From contig DCVK01000044.1 in the NCBI GenBank assembly GCA_002335385.1, forward strand, positions 1 through 17,434: a DNA stretch of 17,434 nucleotides, read 5' to 3'. The position numbers and the translations under genes were made by a program. The stretch comes from Candidatus Aminicenantes bacterium UBA2190. Lineage in GTDB: Bacteria > Acidobacteriota > Aminicenantia > UBA2199. This document shows, piece after piece, positions 1 through 6,521 of this stretch. Below the pieces are notes generated by a model. That model worked only from the letters and a program-made list of their open reading frames with translations, did not search any database and was not told where the DNA came from. Position 1 is the stretch's first letter; each line of letters opens with the position of its first letter.

Positions 1-291
1 CCGGATGCCGTATTTCTGCGCGTACGGCTTTCCCGCCGGCGTATATATGTCGTGGAAGACGACCCTCACCTTTCCGGCGTACTCCTTTTCGATCTCCTTC
101 ATGATCGGCTGCATCATCTTGCAGGGGATGCAGCGCACCGAGCCCAGCTCGACAAAAGTGACCAAATAAGCTTCCTCAGCCGCCGCCGTGCTGTTTTTCT
201 CGTCAGCCTTCGAACCAGCAGCGTTGCAACTTACAGAAAGGACTCCAAGCAAAAAAAACAAAATGAACCCGCGGATGAATGTGTTTTTCAT
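1..291 (-). CDS. Thioredoxin-fold lipoprotein, C-terminus cut by window edge
   Basis: The 97 visible residues begin with a charged start, a hydrophobic segment (about 8-20) and a Cys at 22 in the context LSVSC. This fits a lipoprotein signal, although the -3 position is not the usual Leu. A low-complexity linker (about 23-40) leads into a thioredoxin fold. The redox pair is C54-I-P-C57, a CIPC variant of the usual CGPC, and the following KMMQPIMKEIEKEY helix is typical of the family. The mature protein should face the periplasm or outer surface and reduce or isomerise disulfides there. It begins 14 bases after the preceding thioredoxin-like gene and is the last visible gene of the arsenic operon. 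The cis-Pro half of the domain lies outside the window. An envelope thiol reductant supporting the operon is inferred; the substrate is unknown. Confidence 0.85.
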   Translation of the reverse strand, partial: MKNTFIRGFILFFLLGVLSVSCNAAGSKADEKNSTAAAEEAYLVTFVELGSVRCIPCKMMQPIMKEIEKEYAGKVRVVFHDIYTPAGKPYAQKYGIR

Positions 292-305
292 TTCCTGCTC
301 CTTGA

Positions 306-539
306 TTATTTGGCCAGCATTTTCTTTATGTCTTCCACACCCGGCACCTTGCCGGCCACTTTCACGACACCGTCGACGACCAGCGCCGGGGTGATCATGA
401 CTCCGAAAGCCATGATCTGCTGCAGATCCTTTACCTTCTCAATGTGAAAATCAAGGCTTAGCTCAGTAGCCGCCTGGCGGGCATTCTCTTCCAGTTTCCG
501 GCACTTGGGGCAGCCGGTTCCTAAAATTTGTATCAACAT
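306..539 (-). CDS. Small thioredoxin-like redox-active disulfide protein (CPKC)
   Basis: This 77-residue protein has the compact fold of the 'redox-active disulfide protein 2' group of thioredoxin-like proteins. A first beta strand (MLIQILGTG) runs into C10-P-K-C13, and a cis-Pro motif (T50-P51) is followed by ALVVDG. There is no signal peptide, so it should be cytoplasmic. A strong AAGGAGGAG Shine-Dalgarno lies just upstream of the ATG. It sits 30 bases after the permease gene and 14 bases before the thioredoxin lipoprotein. Proteins of this group are commonly encoded next to DUF318/ArsP-type permeases, as here. Its likely job is thiol-disulfide exchange tied to the permease or to arsenic methylation chemistry. 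The family call is firm; the partner is inferred. Confidence 0.9.
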   Translation of the reverse strand: MLIQILGTGCPKCRKLEENARQAATELSLDFHIEKVKDLQQIMAFGVMITPALVVDGVVKVAGKVPGVEDIKKMLAK

Positions 540-569
540 GTCTCCTCCTTAACCTTACTCATGGTTCCG

Positions 570-1865
570 TCAGATTTTTCCAAAGATGAATCCGGCAATC
601 GTGGAGAGGATGACCACCAAGATAACGAAGACAGCGGTTTTTTTCAGGCCCATGACCTTGCGCAGGACCAGCATGCTGGGCAGCGACAGCGCCGGTCCGG
701 CCAGCAGCAGCGCCAGCGCCGGCCCCTGGCCCATGCCCGAGCCGAGCAGCCCCTGCAGGATGGGGACCTCGGTCAGGGTGGCGAAGTACATGAAGGCGCC
801 GGAAATGGCAGCGAAGAAATTGGCCAGTAATGAGTTTCCGCCCACGGCGTTGCTGATCCAATGGGAAGGTATCAGTCCCTCATGTCCCGGGCGGCCGAGC
901 AACACGCCGGCAACCAGCACGCCGCCGATGAGCAAAGGGAATATCTGCTTGGCGAAGTCCCAGCTCGAGGAAAACCACTCTCCGCCTTCACCCTTATCAA
1001 AACTCAGGACCAAGGAAAAACCGATCACTCCCACCCCGAACGACAACAGCGGCTGGGCGGGGAAAAGGAAAGCCGAAACCAAAGGCGGGACCGCAGCCGC
1101 GATCACTTTCCAGCGCGGCAAGTGGAACCAGAAGACCAGCATCAAGGCCAGCCCCAGGGCGGCCAGCCCGGTGATCAGCCATTTGAGCGAAAAGACGACC
1201 GCGAAAAAGCCCCCAGCGCCGCTGGGCTTGCCCCAGTTGGCGAAAACCAGGATGGCGACCAAGGAGAAGAAGAAGAGGGCATTTTGCCAGAGCGGCCGGC
1301 CGGCTTCGGGTTCGGGCATGGCCATTTGGGCATTGGCTTTTTCCGTCTCTTCCTTGCGGAAGATGAAATGCATCAGCAGGCCGATGACGATGCTGAAAAG
1401 GACGGCGCCGACGGCGCGCGCCACGCCGATCTTCAAGCCGAGCACCCGCGCCGTCAGGATGATGGCCAGGACATTGATGGCCGGGCCCGAGTAGAGGAAC
1501 GCCGACGCCGGGCCCAGCCCTGCGCCCATGCGCCAGATGCCGGAAAACAGCGGCAGCACCGTGCACGAGCAGACGGCCAGGACGGTCCCGGAAACCGAGG
1601 CCACGCCGTAGGCCAGCGCCTTGTTGGCCTTGGGTCCCAGGTATTTCATGACCGATTCTTTCCTGATAAAAACGCCGATGGCGCCGGCGATGAAAAAAGC
1701 CGGGATCAGGCACAGGAGCACATGCTCGCGCGCGTACCATTTAGCCAGGTGCAGGGCCTCCATGATCGCCAGATCGAAGCGCAAGGTCCCCACCGGCAGG
1801 TAGAACAGGGCCAGGAAGGCGGCGACGATCCAAAGCAATGGCTTCCACTCTTTTTGCCAATCCAT
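570..1865 (-). CDS. ArsP/DUF318-family permease (probable organoarsenical or metal efflux)
   Basis: This is a 431-residue polytopic membrane protein of the PF03773 (DUF318, ArsP/YraQ-like) permease family. The family signature is visible as C99-S-C101 followed by TVLPLFSGIWRMGAG and then FLYSGPAINVL (about 124-133). The second half repeats the pattern with FATLTEVPILQGLLGSGM and a GPALSLPSM segment (about 361-398). A cytoplasmic loop rich in charged residues (about 170-190) separates the two halves. I chose the ATG at 1865 because it has AAAGGAG at good spacing; the longer open frame upstream overlaps the previous gene and looks non-coding. Characterised ArsP members export trivalent methylated arsenicals. 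The neighbouring arsM supports that role, but other DUF318 permeases handle other metals, so the substrate is inferred. It starts 11 bases after the second YeeE/YedE gene. Confidence 0.85.
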   Translation of the reverse strand: MDWQKEWKPLLWIVAAFLALFYLPVGTLRFDLAIMEALHLAKWYAREHVLLCLIPAFFIAGAIGVFIRKESVMKYLGPKANKALAYGVASVSGTVLAVCSCTVLPLFSGIWRMGAGLGPASAFLYSGPAINVLAIILTARVLGLKIGVARAVGAVLFSIVIGLLMHFIFRKEETEKANAQMAMPEPEAGRPLWQNALFFFSLVAILVFANWGKPSGAGGFFAVVFSLKWLITGLAALGLALMLVFWFHLPRWKVIAAAVPPLVSAFLFPAQPLLSFGVGVIGFSLVLSFDKGEGGEWFSSSWDFAKQIFPLLIGGVLVAGVLLGRPGHEGLIPSHWISNAVGGNSLLANFFAAISGAFMYFATLTEVPILQGLLGSGMGQGPALALLLAGPALSLPSMLVLRKVMGLKKTAVFVILVVILSTIAGFIFGKI

Positions 1866-1876
1866 GTCTGCTCCTT

Positions 1877-2419
1877 TTATTGCAGCCGGTTGTTGTCGCT
1901 GAATCTTTTGTTCAGGAAGAAGATCACGGCGCCGAACAAAATGGCGGCGGGAACGATCAAAAACCAATGGTTGATGCGCAGAAGGACGGAAATGTCTCCA
2001 TTCACTTCAGCCGACAAAAACAGGGTCTTGACCGGCTTGATGGTGAGCGCGTAGATGAAGATGCCGAACGCCATTCCGAAAACTGCGAAGATCGACTCCT
2101 TCTTGCCCTCGCCGATCCTGGCAGCCATGGTTCCGGGGCAATAGCCGAGAATTCCCATCCCGGCCCCGAAGATCAGCCCGCCGACCAGCTTGCCCCAATC
2201 CAGGTTCTTCGGCACCACCTGCAGCCAGCCGAGATCCCCCAGCAGGTGGAAGAGGATCATGGAAGAGATCACGGCGGTCAGCATGAATTTCATTATCTTG
2301 AAATCCTTCAGCAGCAGCATGCCCATGACGCGGGGATACTTGGTGATGCCGGTTCTGGTCAGGATGAAGCCGAAAAGGAAGCCGACCGCCAGGCCGAACA
2401 GTATCTTGATGATGATCAT
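1877..2419 (-). CDS. YeeE/YedE-type membrane protein, second half-size subunit
   Basis: This 180-residue membrane protein matches the half-length YeeE/YedE (sulfur transport, PF04143) type. The diagnostic motif is ILGYCPGTMAARIGEGK, with C94 in a GYCPGT context. Hydrophobic segments lie near 5-20, 45-62, 78-92, 108-127 and 153-169. The ATG at 2419 overlaps the stop of the upstream gene as ATGA, so translation is probably coupled and the two proteins are likely made in equal amounts. The pair corresponds to the two halves of longer, fused YeeE/YedE transporters, of which thiosulfate importers are the best characterised. Inside an arsenic operon its cargo could be a sulfur species or a thiolated arsenical; that is inference. 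Confidence 0.85.
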   Translation of the reverse strand: MIIIKILFGLAVGFLFGFILTRTGITKYPRVMGMLLLKDFKIMKFMLTAVISSMILFHLLGDLGWLQVVPKNLDWGKLVGGLIFGAGMGILGYCPGTMAARIGEGKKESIFAVFGMAFGIFIYALTIKPVKTLFLSAEVNGDISVLLRINHWFLIVPAAILFGAVIFFLNKRFSDNNRLQ

Positions 2420-2961
2420 TGTTCCCCCCGGATCCGCGGATAAAGGATCCTGGCGACCAGGATCCCCGCGGCAAAGAATGAGATCCCGGCCACCATGCTG
2501 CCCAGCGAGAGGTGGGCCCAGCCCTGCAGGATGTTTCCCGTCGTGCACCCCGAGGCCAGGGCGGCGCCATATCCCAACAGGACACTGCCGATAAGGACGA
2601 ACAGCCCTCTCTTCCACAAGCTCGGGCCGTGATGCCGCTTCCACAAGTCGGGAATTCCTTCCGCGGCGAATGTCCCGGTGATCCTGGATGCCGCGTAACC
2701 GCCGGCGATCAGTCCGAGGATCGTGAAGAACTCAATGAATGCGTCAGGCTTCATCGCAAAGCGCTGGATGACCGGGTTGGCCGACAGCGTTTTGAAAAGG
2801 CCGCCGAATTTTCCCGCCAGGTATCCAAATCCGGCGGTGATGCCGAAGGGATAGTTGCGGTTGGCGATAGCGGCAAAAATGAAGTAGGATGCAACGGATA
2901 GCAGGGAGACGAGAATGCCCCCCTTGAACCAGTGCCATTCTTTCGAATTGTCAAAGTTCAT
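2416..2961 (-). CDS. YeeE/YedE-type membrane protein, first half-size subunit
   Basis: This 181-residue protein has about four hydrophobic segments (roughly 14-33, 75-91, 118-136 and 154-172). It carries the YeeE/YedE hallmark ASGCTTGNILQG, with the conserved Cys at 139. In characterised family members this Cys lines the pathway that hands thiosulfate-type sulfur across the membrane. The start is supported by AAAGGAG a few bases upstream of the ATG. The gene follows arsM by 29 bases and overlaps the next YeeE/YedE gene by 4 bases, so the two form a split transporter with one conserved Cys in each half. The family assignment is firm. Which sulfur or arsenic compound it moves is not visible from sequence. 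Confidence 0.88.
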   Translation of the reverse strand: MNFDNSKEWHWFKGGILVSLLSVASYFIFAAIANRNYPFGITAGFGYLAGKFGGLFKTLSANPVIQRFAMKPDAFIEFFTILGLIAGGYAASRITGTFAAEGIPDLWKRHHGPSLWKRGLFVLIGSVLLGYGAALASGCTTGNILQGWAHLSLGSMVAGISFFAAGILVARILYPRIRGEQ

Positions 2962-2990
2962 TCTTTCTCCTTTGCGCCAGTTTCAATTGA

Positions 2991-3791
2991 TCATCCACAG
3001 CAGGAGCAGCCGGCCGGCTTCCAGGCGCGGACGGTGATGCTGGCCAGAAAGGGCTCCTGCCCCTGCAGCTTTTCGGCGGGCAGGTCGAGGGCCTCCAGCC
3101 AATCCTGCATGATCTCGTTGCCGTACGGGCTGTCCTTCAGGACCTCCAGGCGCGTGCCCCCGGCCGCGGTGATGGCCGCCAGGTATTCGTCCTTGGGAAC
3201 GGCGCCGGAGATGCAGGAAGCATAGGCGGCGTCGTTGTCGCGCAGGAAGGGGGGGAGGTCCCGCAGCAGGACGATGTCGGAAACCACCAGGCGGCCGCCC
3301 GGCTTCAAGGCCCGGAAGATTTCCCGGAAGACTCGCCCCTTGTCCTCGGCCAGGTTGATCACGCAGTTGGAGATCACCACGTCGGCCGTGCTGTCGGCTA
3401 CGGGCAGACTTTCGATCTCGCCCAGGCGAAATTCGACGTTGGCGATCGCGCTTTCAACGGCGATTCGCCTGGCCCTATCGAGCATCTCCGGGGTCATGTC
3501 GACGCCGATGACCCGCCCCTGCGGCCCGACCTGGCGCGCCGCCAGAAAACAATCGACGCCCGCCCCCGAGCCCAGGTCCAGCACGGTCTCTCCCGGCCGC
3601 AACTCCGCGGGCGCCGTCGGATTACCGCAGCCCAGTCCCAGGTCGGCTTCGCCGGGGATGCCTTGCAGCTGGCCGGCATCATATCCCGCGGCCAGGTCGG
3701 GACAGGAGCAGCTGCTGCCGCAGCATGAGCCGCTTTCCTTGGCGATCTTCCCGTATTCGTTCCTGACCGATTCCTTTTTATCTTTTTTCAT
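2991..3791 (-). CDS. arsM: Arsenite S-adenosylmethionine methyltransferase ArsM
   Basis: This 266-residue class I SAM methyltransferase should methylate thiol-bound As(III) in the cytoplasm. The N-terminus has a Cys cluster (C23, C24, C28, C30). LGLGCGNPTA (C55) precedes the SAM-binding motif VLDLGSGAGVD (70-80) and the acidic loop GVDMTPEML (96-104). The ArsM signature SNCVINL (C143) and a third Cys in ASCISGAVP (C193) complete the set that binds arsenic in studied ArsM proteins; numbering is by eye. The protein ends in GCSCCG, an extra Cys-rich tail that may sequester arsenic. Its ATG lies 14 bases inside the arsR end, with AAAGGAGG upstream, which indicates translational coupling with the sensor. 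Confidence 0.95.
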   Translation of the reverse strand: MKKDKKESVRNEYGKIAKESGSCCGSSCSCPDLAAGYDAGQLQGIPGEADLGLGCGNPTAPAELRPGETVLDLGSGAGVDCFLAARQVGPQGRVIGVDMTPEMLDRARRIAVESAIANVEFRLGEIESLPVADSTADVVISNCVINLAEDKGRVFREIFRALKPGGRLVVSDIVLLRDLPPFLRDNDAAYASCISGAVPKDEYLAAITAAGGTRLEVLKDSPYGNEIMQDWLEALDLPAEKLQGQEPFLASITVRAWKPAGCSCCG

Positions 3792-4155
3792 CGATCCTCC
3801 TTTTTCCTTTTGCTTTTTGTGCCAGGCAGGCCTGCTCCCGACCGGGAAAGCCCGACAGTCTCTCCAGGTCGAGGCGCGCCTGCCGCGGCGAGATCCGCTC
3901 TTCGATGGACAGCAGCAGCAAGCGGATGAACATGTCTCCCTCGTTCAGGCGGTAGACGATCCAGCGCTCCTGGCGGCGGTCAACGATGATGCCCGCCTCT
4001 TTCAGGATGCGCAAGTGGAAGGAGAGCCGAGGCTGCTCCAGGCCCAGGGCGGCGGCGATCTCGCAGACGCACAGCTCGCCGCGGCCCAGCAGCTTCAGCA
4101 CCCGCAGCCGCGTCTCGTCGGCCAGGGCCTTGAAGATCCTGACAATATCGCTCAT
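3778..4155 (-). CDS. arsR: ArsR/SmtB-family arsenic-responsive repressor
   Basis: This 125-residue winged-helix repressor starts SDIVRIFKALADETRLRVLKLL, typical of the family. The metalloid-binding motif ELCVC (C29, C31) precedes the helix-turn-helix (about 32-55, with QPRLSFHLRILKEAG). The third ligand found three residues later in E. coli ArsR is an Ala here; C110 in the C-terminal tail is a possible substitute. As(III) binding should release DNA and switch on the operon. A GAGGTGAG Shine-Dalgarno precedes the ATG. The gene comes first after the operon promoter and overlaps arsM by 14 bases. An AT-rich palindrome at the expected transcription start is the probable operator, giving autorepression. 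Confidence 0.95.
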   Translation of the reverse strand: MSDIVRIFKALADETRLRVLKLLGRGELCVCEIAAALGLEQPRLSFHLRILKEAGIIVDRRQERWIVYRLNEGDMFIRLLLLSIEERISPRQARLDLERLSGFPGREQACLAQKAKGKRRIDEKR

Positions 4156-4169
4156 CGCTCACCTCACAT

Positions 4170-4185
4170 ATCAAATATATTTTAT
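4170..4185. promoter_or_regulatory. Probable ArsR operator
   Basis: A 16-bp imperfect palindrome, ATCAAATA/TATTTTAT, has half-sites matching at 7 of 8 positions. It lies between the -10 box and the arsR start, at the expected transcription start. An AT-rich palindrome at this place is what ArsR-type repressors use. Binding is inferred, not shown. Confidence 0.6.
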
Positions 4186-4191
4186 GCATCC

Positions 4192-4220
4192 ATTTTACCT
4201 CCGGAAGCAGGAGCTGTCAA
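4192..4220 (-). promoter_or_regulatory. Sigma-70-type promoter of the arsenic operon
   Basis: Read on the minus strand, a perfect -35 TTGACA (4215-4220) and a -10 TAAAAT (4192-4197) are separated by exactly 17 bases. The predicted start is near 4185, giving a leader of about 30 bases with a Shine-Dalgarno before arsR. The downstream intergenic gaps are small (-14, 29, -4, 11, 30 and 14 bases), so this one promoter can serve the whole cluster. Confidence 0.8.
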
Positions 4221-4328
4221 CGGTTTTGTTTATTGCGGCCTGCAATCATCACCGGCGGCGATCGACGCCTTCACCGGATCAAATAATGTTTATTCGACGA
4301 ACCGGCAGCGGCAGCCGGCGGCGACGGC

Positions 4329-4356
4329 TTGCCATTCCGCGCTGTTATGATATAAT
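4329..4356 (+). promoter_or_regulatory. Promoter of the Lys-rich microprotein
   Basis: TTGCCA (4329-4334) and a perfect TATAAT (4351-4356) are spaced by 16 bases. The predicted start near 4363 leaves a leader of about 28 bases containing AAAGGAGA (4376-4383), 7 bases before the ATG at 4391. It is divergent from the arsenic operon promoter, about 110 bases away. Confidence 0.75.
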
Positions 4357-4390
4357 CGGGCCAAATCCGACCGTGAAAGGAGATGCGATC

Positions 4391-4504
4391 ATGGCCAAAG
4401 GCAAAGACAAGGTCAAGGAAAAGTCGAACAAGCCCAAGCTTTCCATCAAGGACAGGAAGAAGAAAAAAAAGGAAAAGCTGGAGAGAAAGAGCGCTGCCAT
4501 CTGA
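4391..4504 (+). CDS. 37-residue lysine-rich microprotein, function unknown
   Basis: I do not recognise this gene. It encodes 37 residues, of which 15 are Lys and 2 Arg against 5 acidic residues, including a run of five Lys (23-27). The first part alternates lysine with other residues (MAKGKDKVKEKSNKPK) and the second (LSIKDRKKKKKEKLERK) could form a charged helix. There is no hydrophobic segment or Cys. Support for it being real comes from a near-consensus promoter and a strong AAAGGAGA Shine-Dalgarno at 7-base spacing; the frame upstream of this ATG is not needed. A short basic protein like this could bind RNA, ribosomes or DNA, as small ribosomal or nucleoid proteins do, but this is a guess from composition. 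It stands alone between two divergent operons. Confidence 0.7.
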   Translation: MAKGKDKVKEKSNKPKLSIKDRKKKKKEKLERKSAAI

Positions 4505-4506
4505 TC

Positions 4507-4548
4507 CCGGCCTTGATGCCGGCGACCGCGGCGCGGCGCAACGCGCCG
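4507..4548 (+). terminator. Two GC-rich stem-loops after the microprotein gene
   Basis: Just past the stop codon are a 5-bp stem (CCGGC/GCCGG, 4507-4511 with 4518-4522) and a perfect 7-bp stem (CGGCGCG/CGCGCCG, 4529-4535 with 4542-4548). There is no clear T-tract, only AATAAATAG. It may act as a weak terminator or a 3' stabiliser between this gene and the convergent one. Confidence 0.35.
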
Positions 4549-4574
4549 AATAAATAGAGCACCCGCATATCCCC

Positions 4575-5480
4575 TTACGCCATCAACCTGAGCCGCCATT
4601 TCGCGAAATCTTCATAGGCCATGGTCACGCGGATGTTCTTGTAGCGGAAAGAGGTCTTCTCCCAGGCGATATGCTGCCTTTCGCTGCGCAGGTCGATCTT
4701 CATGAACGGGCGGCGGAAACGGTAGATCACCAGGGCTTCCCCTTCGCGGCACAGACAGCAGGCGCTGAGCTGACGCCTGGCAAAACCGCTGATGCGCAAC
4801 GTTGCATGGGGTGTGCACTCATCGCCGCAGGGATCGGCCCGACGCGGGCAGGAACCGCTGAAACGGTTGACCCGCCAGATGATCAGCAGGACCAGGGCGA
4901 ACAGGGCCGCCATCATGGCCAGCAGCTGGCCCGGCGTCTGCATGACGAAGGGCGAGACGCGGCGCCGCCAGCCGGCGACCTGGCCGGACGCCTGCGCGGA
5001 AACGCGCCGCCCGCCGATCTCCAGGTTCAGCATAAACCGTTCGAAGGCGCGGCAACTGAGGTCCAGGGAGCTCGTGGAGACCATGTCGGCCCAGAAGATC
5101 GCGTCACCCTCGTGGAACAGGCAGGTCATGCGATAGCCCTTGGCCTGCCGCTGCAGGACAACCAGGCCGCCGGCGAACAGGTCCAGGTCGGCCCGCGGCG
5201 GCGCGCCGGGGAAGTTCTTCCGCTTCAGCGCCTGGAAATCCTCGCGCGGGCTGGAGGAGGCGCGGCGGAAGAACCGGAATCTTCCCGGCAAGCTGACGCC
5301 CTGCCAGCCGTTCTCGGCGTCGGGCACGGCCACGGGATCACCGAGCGGAAAGACCGAGCGCACCCCCATGATCTCGGTTTCTTCGCCCGGGATGTCCAGC
5401 CGGGCGACAACGAAGAACACGACCAACAGGGGCAGCAGCATGAGTACGGCCAGCAGCCCCATCATCCGTTTCCATGTCAT
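4575..5480 (-). CDS. Membrane protein with Cys-rich C-terminal domain, function unknown
   Basis: This 301-residue protein has no family that I can name. An N-terminal hydrophobic segment (about 7-27) acts as a signal or anchor. A soluble region (about 28-180) follows, and then a second membrane helix (about 185-203, QLLAMMAALFALVLLIIW). The C-terminal domain (about 205-301) holds clustered cysteines (C211, C218, C222, then C241, C242 and C244 in ACCLC), which could bind a metal. If the first helix is a non-cleaved anchor, the middle part is periplasmic and the Cys-rich tail cytoplasmic. It starts 12 bases after the zinc-ribbon membrane protein, which has a matching two-helix layout, so the two products probably act together. 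It is convergent with the microprotein gene. Confidence 0.75.
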   Translation of the reverse strand: MTWKRMMGLLAVLMLLPLLVVFFVVARLDIPGEETEIMGVRSVFPLGDPVAVPDAENGWQGVSLPGRFRFFRRASSSPREDFQALKRKNFPGAPPRADLDLFAGGLVVLQRQAKGYRMTCLFHEGDAIFWADMVSTSSLDLSCRAFERFMLNLEIGGRRVSAQASGQVAGWRRRVSPFVMQTPGQLLAMMAALFALVLLIIWRVNRFSGSCPRRADPCGDECTPHATLRISGFARRQLSACCLCREGEALVIYRFRRPFMKIDLRSERQHIAWEKTSFRYKNIRVTMAYEDFAKWRLRLMA

Positions 5481-5492
5481 GACGTCGCCTCC

Positions 5493-6365
5493 TTACGCCA
5501 GCAGCAGCAGCACCAGGAAAACGGCGCCGCCGAGGAAAGCCAGCGGCCTGGCCGCCCGCCAGCCCGGATTGGCCCGGCGCAGCACCTGAAAATCGGTGAC
5601 GTACACGGTCTCGCAGGCCCCGTCGCCCGTGTCGTCGCGCACCGTGCTCGTGCCGCGGCTGAACTGGTTGGCCGGCTGGCTGTAGGACGCCAGGTAGCCC
5701 TGGAATCGGACCTGGTCGCCGGGGCGGACCCCGAGGATGCGCCGGCGCAGCGCCCTGTCGGCGCTGAGGATGTGGTTGTTCGCCAGGTGGCTGACGGAGA
5801 AAAGACCGGCGGTCTCCTCGTCGGCGAAGCGGCACATGCAGGTGAAATCACGGTTCCAGAACTTCATCTCGCGGTAGACGCCGCTGCGGATATTCCGCCC
5901 CCAGACCACGCACAGGTCCTTGATGTTGAGGTAATCGCGCCAGCGGCGGTGGGAAATGTCCAGGAACGAATCGCCGCGGTGCTGGCTGACCACCAGCCCG
6001 GAAAGCTGATAATGAAAAAGCGGCTTCACGACATAGGTCAGCTTCTTGACGCTGACCTGGAACGGGACGGGAAGATCACCCGCGGCCTGCAGCGGCTCCT
6101 CGTGCAGCTCGGGCAGGATCGCGGACTCGGGCGGCAGCCGGTCGTCAAGGAGCAGGGCCAGGACCCAGAACAGCAGGCAGACCAGAAACCCCAGGCGGAA
6201 AAGCTTGATCCGGGTCCCCGCCGCGCCGCTGATGAAGGCGAGGACGGCTTCTCTCCGCCGGGCGAAGGGCGAAGGCTTTGCTGGTTTGTCGGCCGGAAAA
6301 CGGTAGCCGCAGGGGCATTCCCGGCTGTCCGGGGGGCAATAGCACTGGCATTGCGGGCAGTTCAT
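5493..6365 (-). CDS. Zinc-ribbon membrane protein, function unknown
   Basis: The 290-residue product opens with a Cys-rich zinc ribbon (C3, C6, C8, C10, then C17 and C19 in ECPCGYRFP). A membrane helix follows (about 56-73), then a soluble domain of about 200 residues and a last helix at the very C-terminus (about 275-290). The soluble part contains GVRPGDQVRFQGYLASYS (213-230) and TVRDDTGDGACETVYVTDF (241-259). To my recollection, related strings occur in conserved hypothetical proteins of other Gram-negative bacteria, which have no known function. The topology suggests a cytoplasmic zinc ribbon and a periplasmic main domain. It has its own promoter and a GAGAGGGA Shine-Dalgarno, and is the first gene of a two-gene operon. 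Confidence 0.78.
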   Translation of the reverse strand: MNCPQCQCYCPPDSRECPCGYRFPADKPAKPSPFARRREAVLAFISGAAGTRIKLFRLGFLVCLLFWVLALLLDDRLPPESAILPELHEEPLQAAGDLPVPFQVSVKKLTYVVKPLFHYQLSGLVVSQHRGDSFLDISHRRWRDYLNIKDLCVVWGRNIRSGVYREMKFWNRDFTCMCRFADEETAGLFSVSHLANNHILSADRALRRRILGVRPGDQVRFQGYLASYSQPANQFSRGTSTVRDDTGDGACETVYVTDFQVLRRANPGWRAARPLAFLGGAVFLVLLLLA

Positions 6366-6388
6366 GGATTCCCTCTCTGGCGTCCGGC

Positions 6389-6417
6389 ATTCTAACCCAA
6401 ACGGGCGGCCGGTGCAA
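6389..6417 (-). promoter_or_regulatory. Promoter of the zinc-ribbon membrane protein operon
   Basis: Minus-strand -35 TTGCAC (6412-6417) and -10 TAGAAT (6389-6394) are 17 bases apart. The predicted start leaves a leader of about 17 bases with GAGAGGGA before the ATG. It is divergent from the metal efflux promoter, whose -35 begins about 70 bases away. Confidence 0.65.
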
Positions 6418-6485
6418 TCCGCAGGCTTTGCGCTGGCCGCGGGCGGGAGCGGAACGAATGACCGCCATGCCGGATCGCCGTCCCC

Positions 6486-6513
6486 TTGAAAAGGCCGCCG
6501 ATCCGTGTATAAT
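6486..6513 (+). promoter_or_regulatory. Promoter of the metal efflux operon
   Basis: TTGAAA (6486-6491) and a perfect TATAAT (6508-6513) have a 16-base spacer. The first in-frame ATG of the downstream gene is at 6522, only 8 bases after the -10 box, so the transcript should begin almost at the start codon. No operator-like palindrome was noticed around it. Confidence 0.7.
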
Positions 6514-6521
6514 TCCCATGC

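Noticed and set aside
1866..1967. 34-residue N-terminal extension of the ArsP-type permease
   Set aside because: It would overlap the upstream YeeE/YedE gene and lacks a Shine-Dalgarno, whereas the ATG at 1865 has AAAGGAG and starts a normal permease.
861..2054. Plus-strand open frame opposite the ArsP-type permease
   Set aside because: It is a shadow frame dominated by Gln, Asp and Gly; the permease on the minus strand has clear motifs and a Shine-Dalgarno.
4227..4294. Two TGTTTATT octamers 60 bases apart between the ars and microprotein promoters
   Set aside because: These are short direct matches in AT-rich spots of an intergenic region, with no further shared sequence.
4671..6395. Long plus-strand open frame opposite the two unknown membrane proteins
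   Set aside because: It has the Ala, Gly and Gln-rich bias of an antisense frame, no Shine-Dalgarno and no domain. The minus-strand genes have a promoter, Shine-Dalgarno, zinc ribbon and membrane helices.
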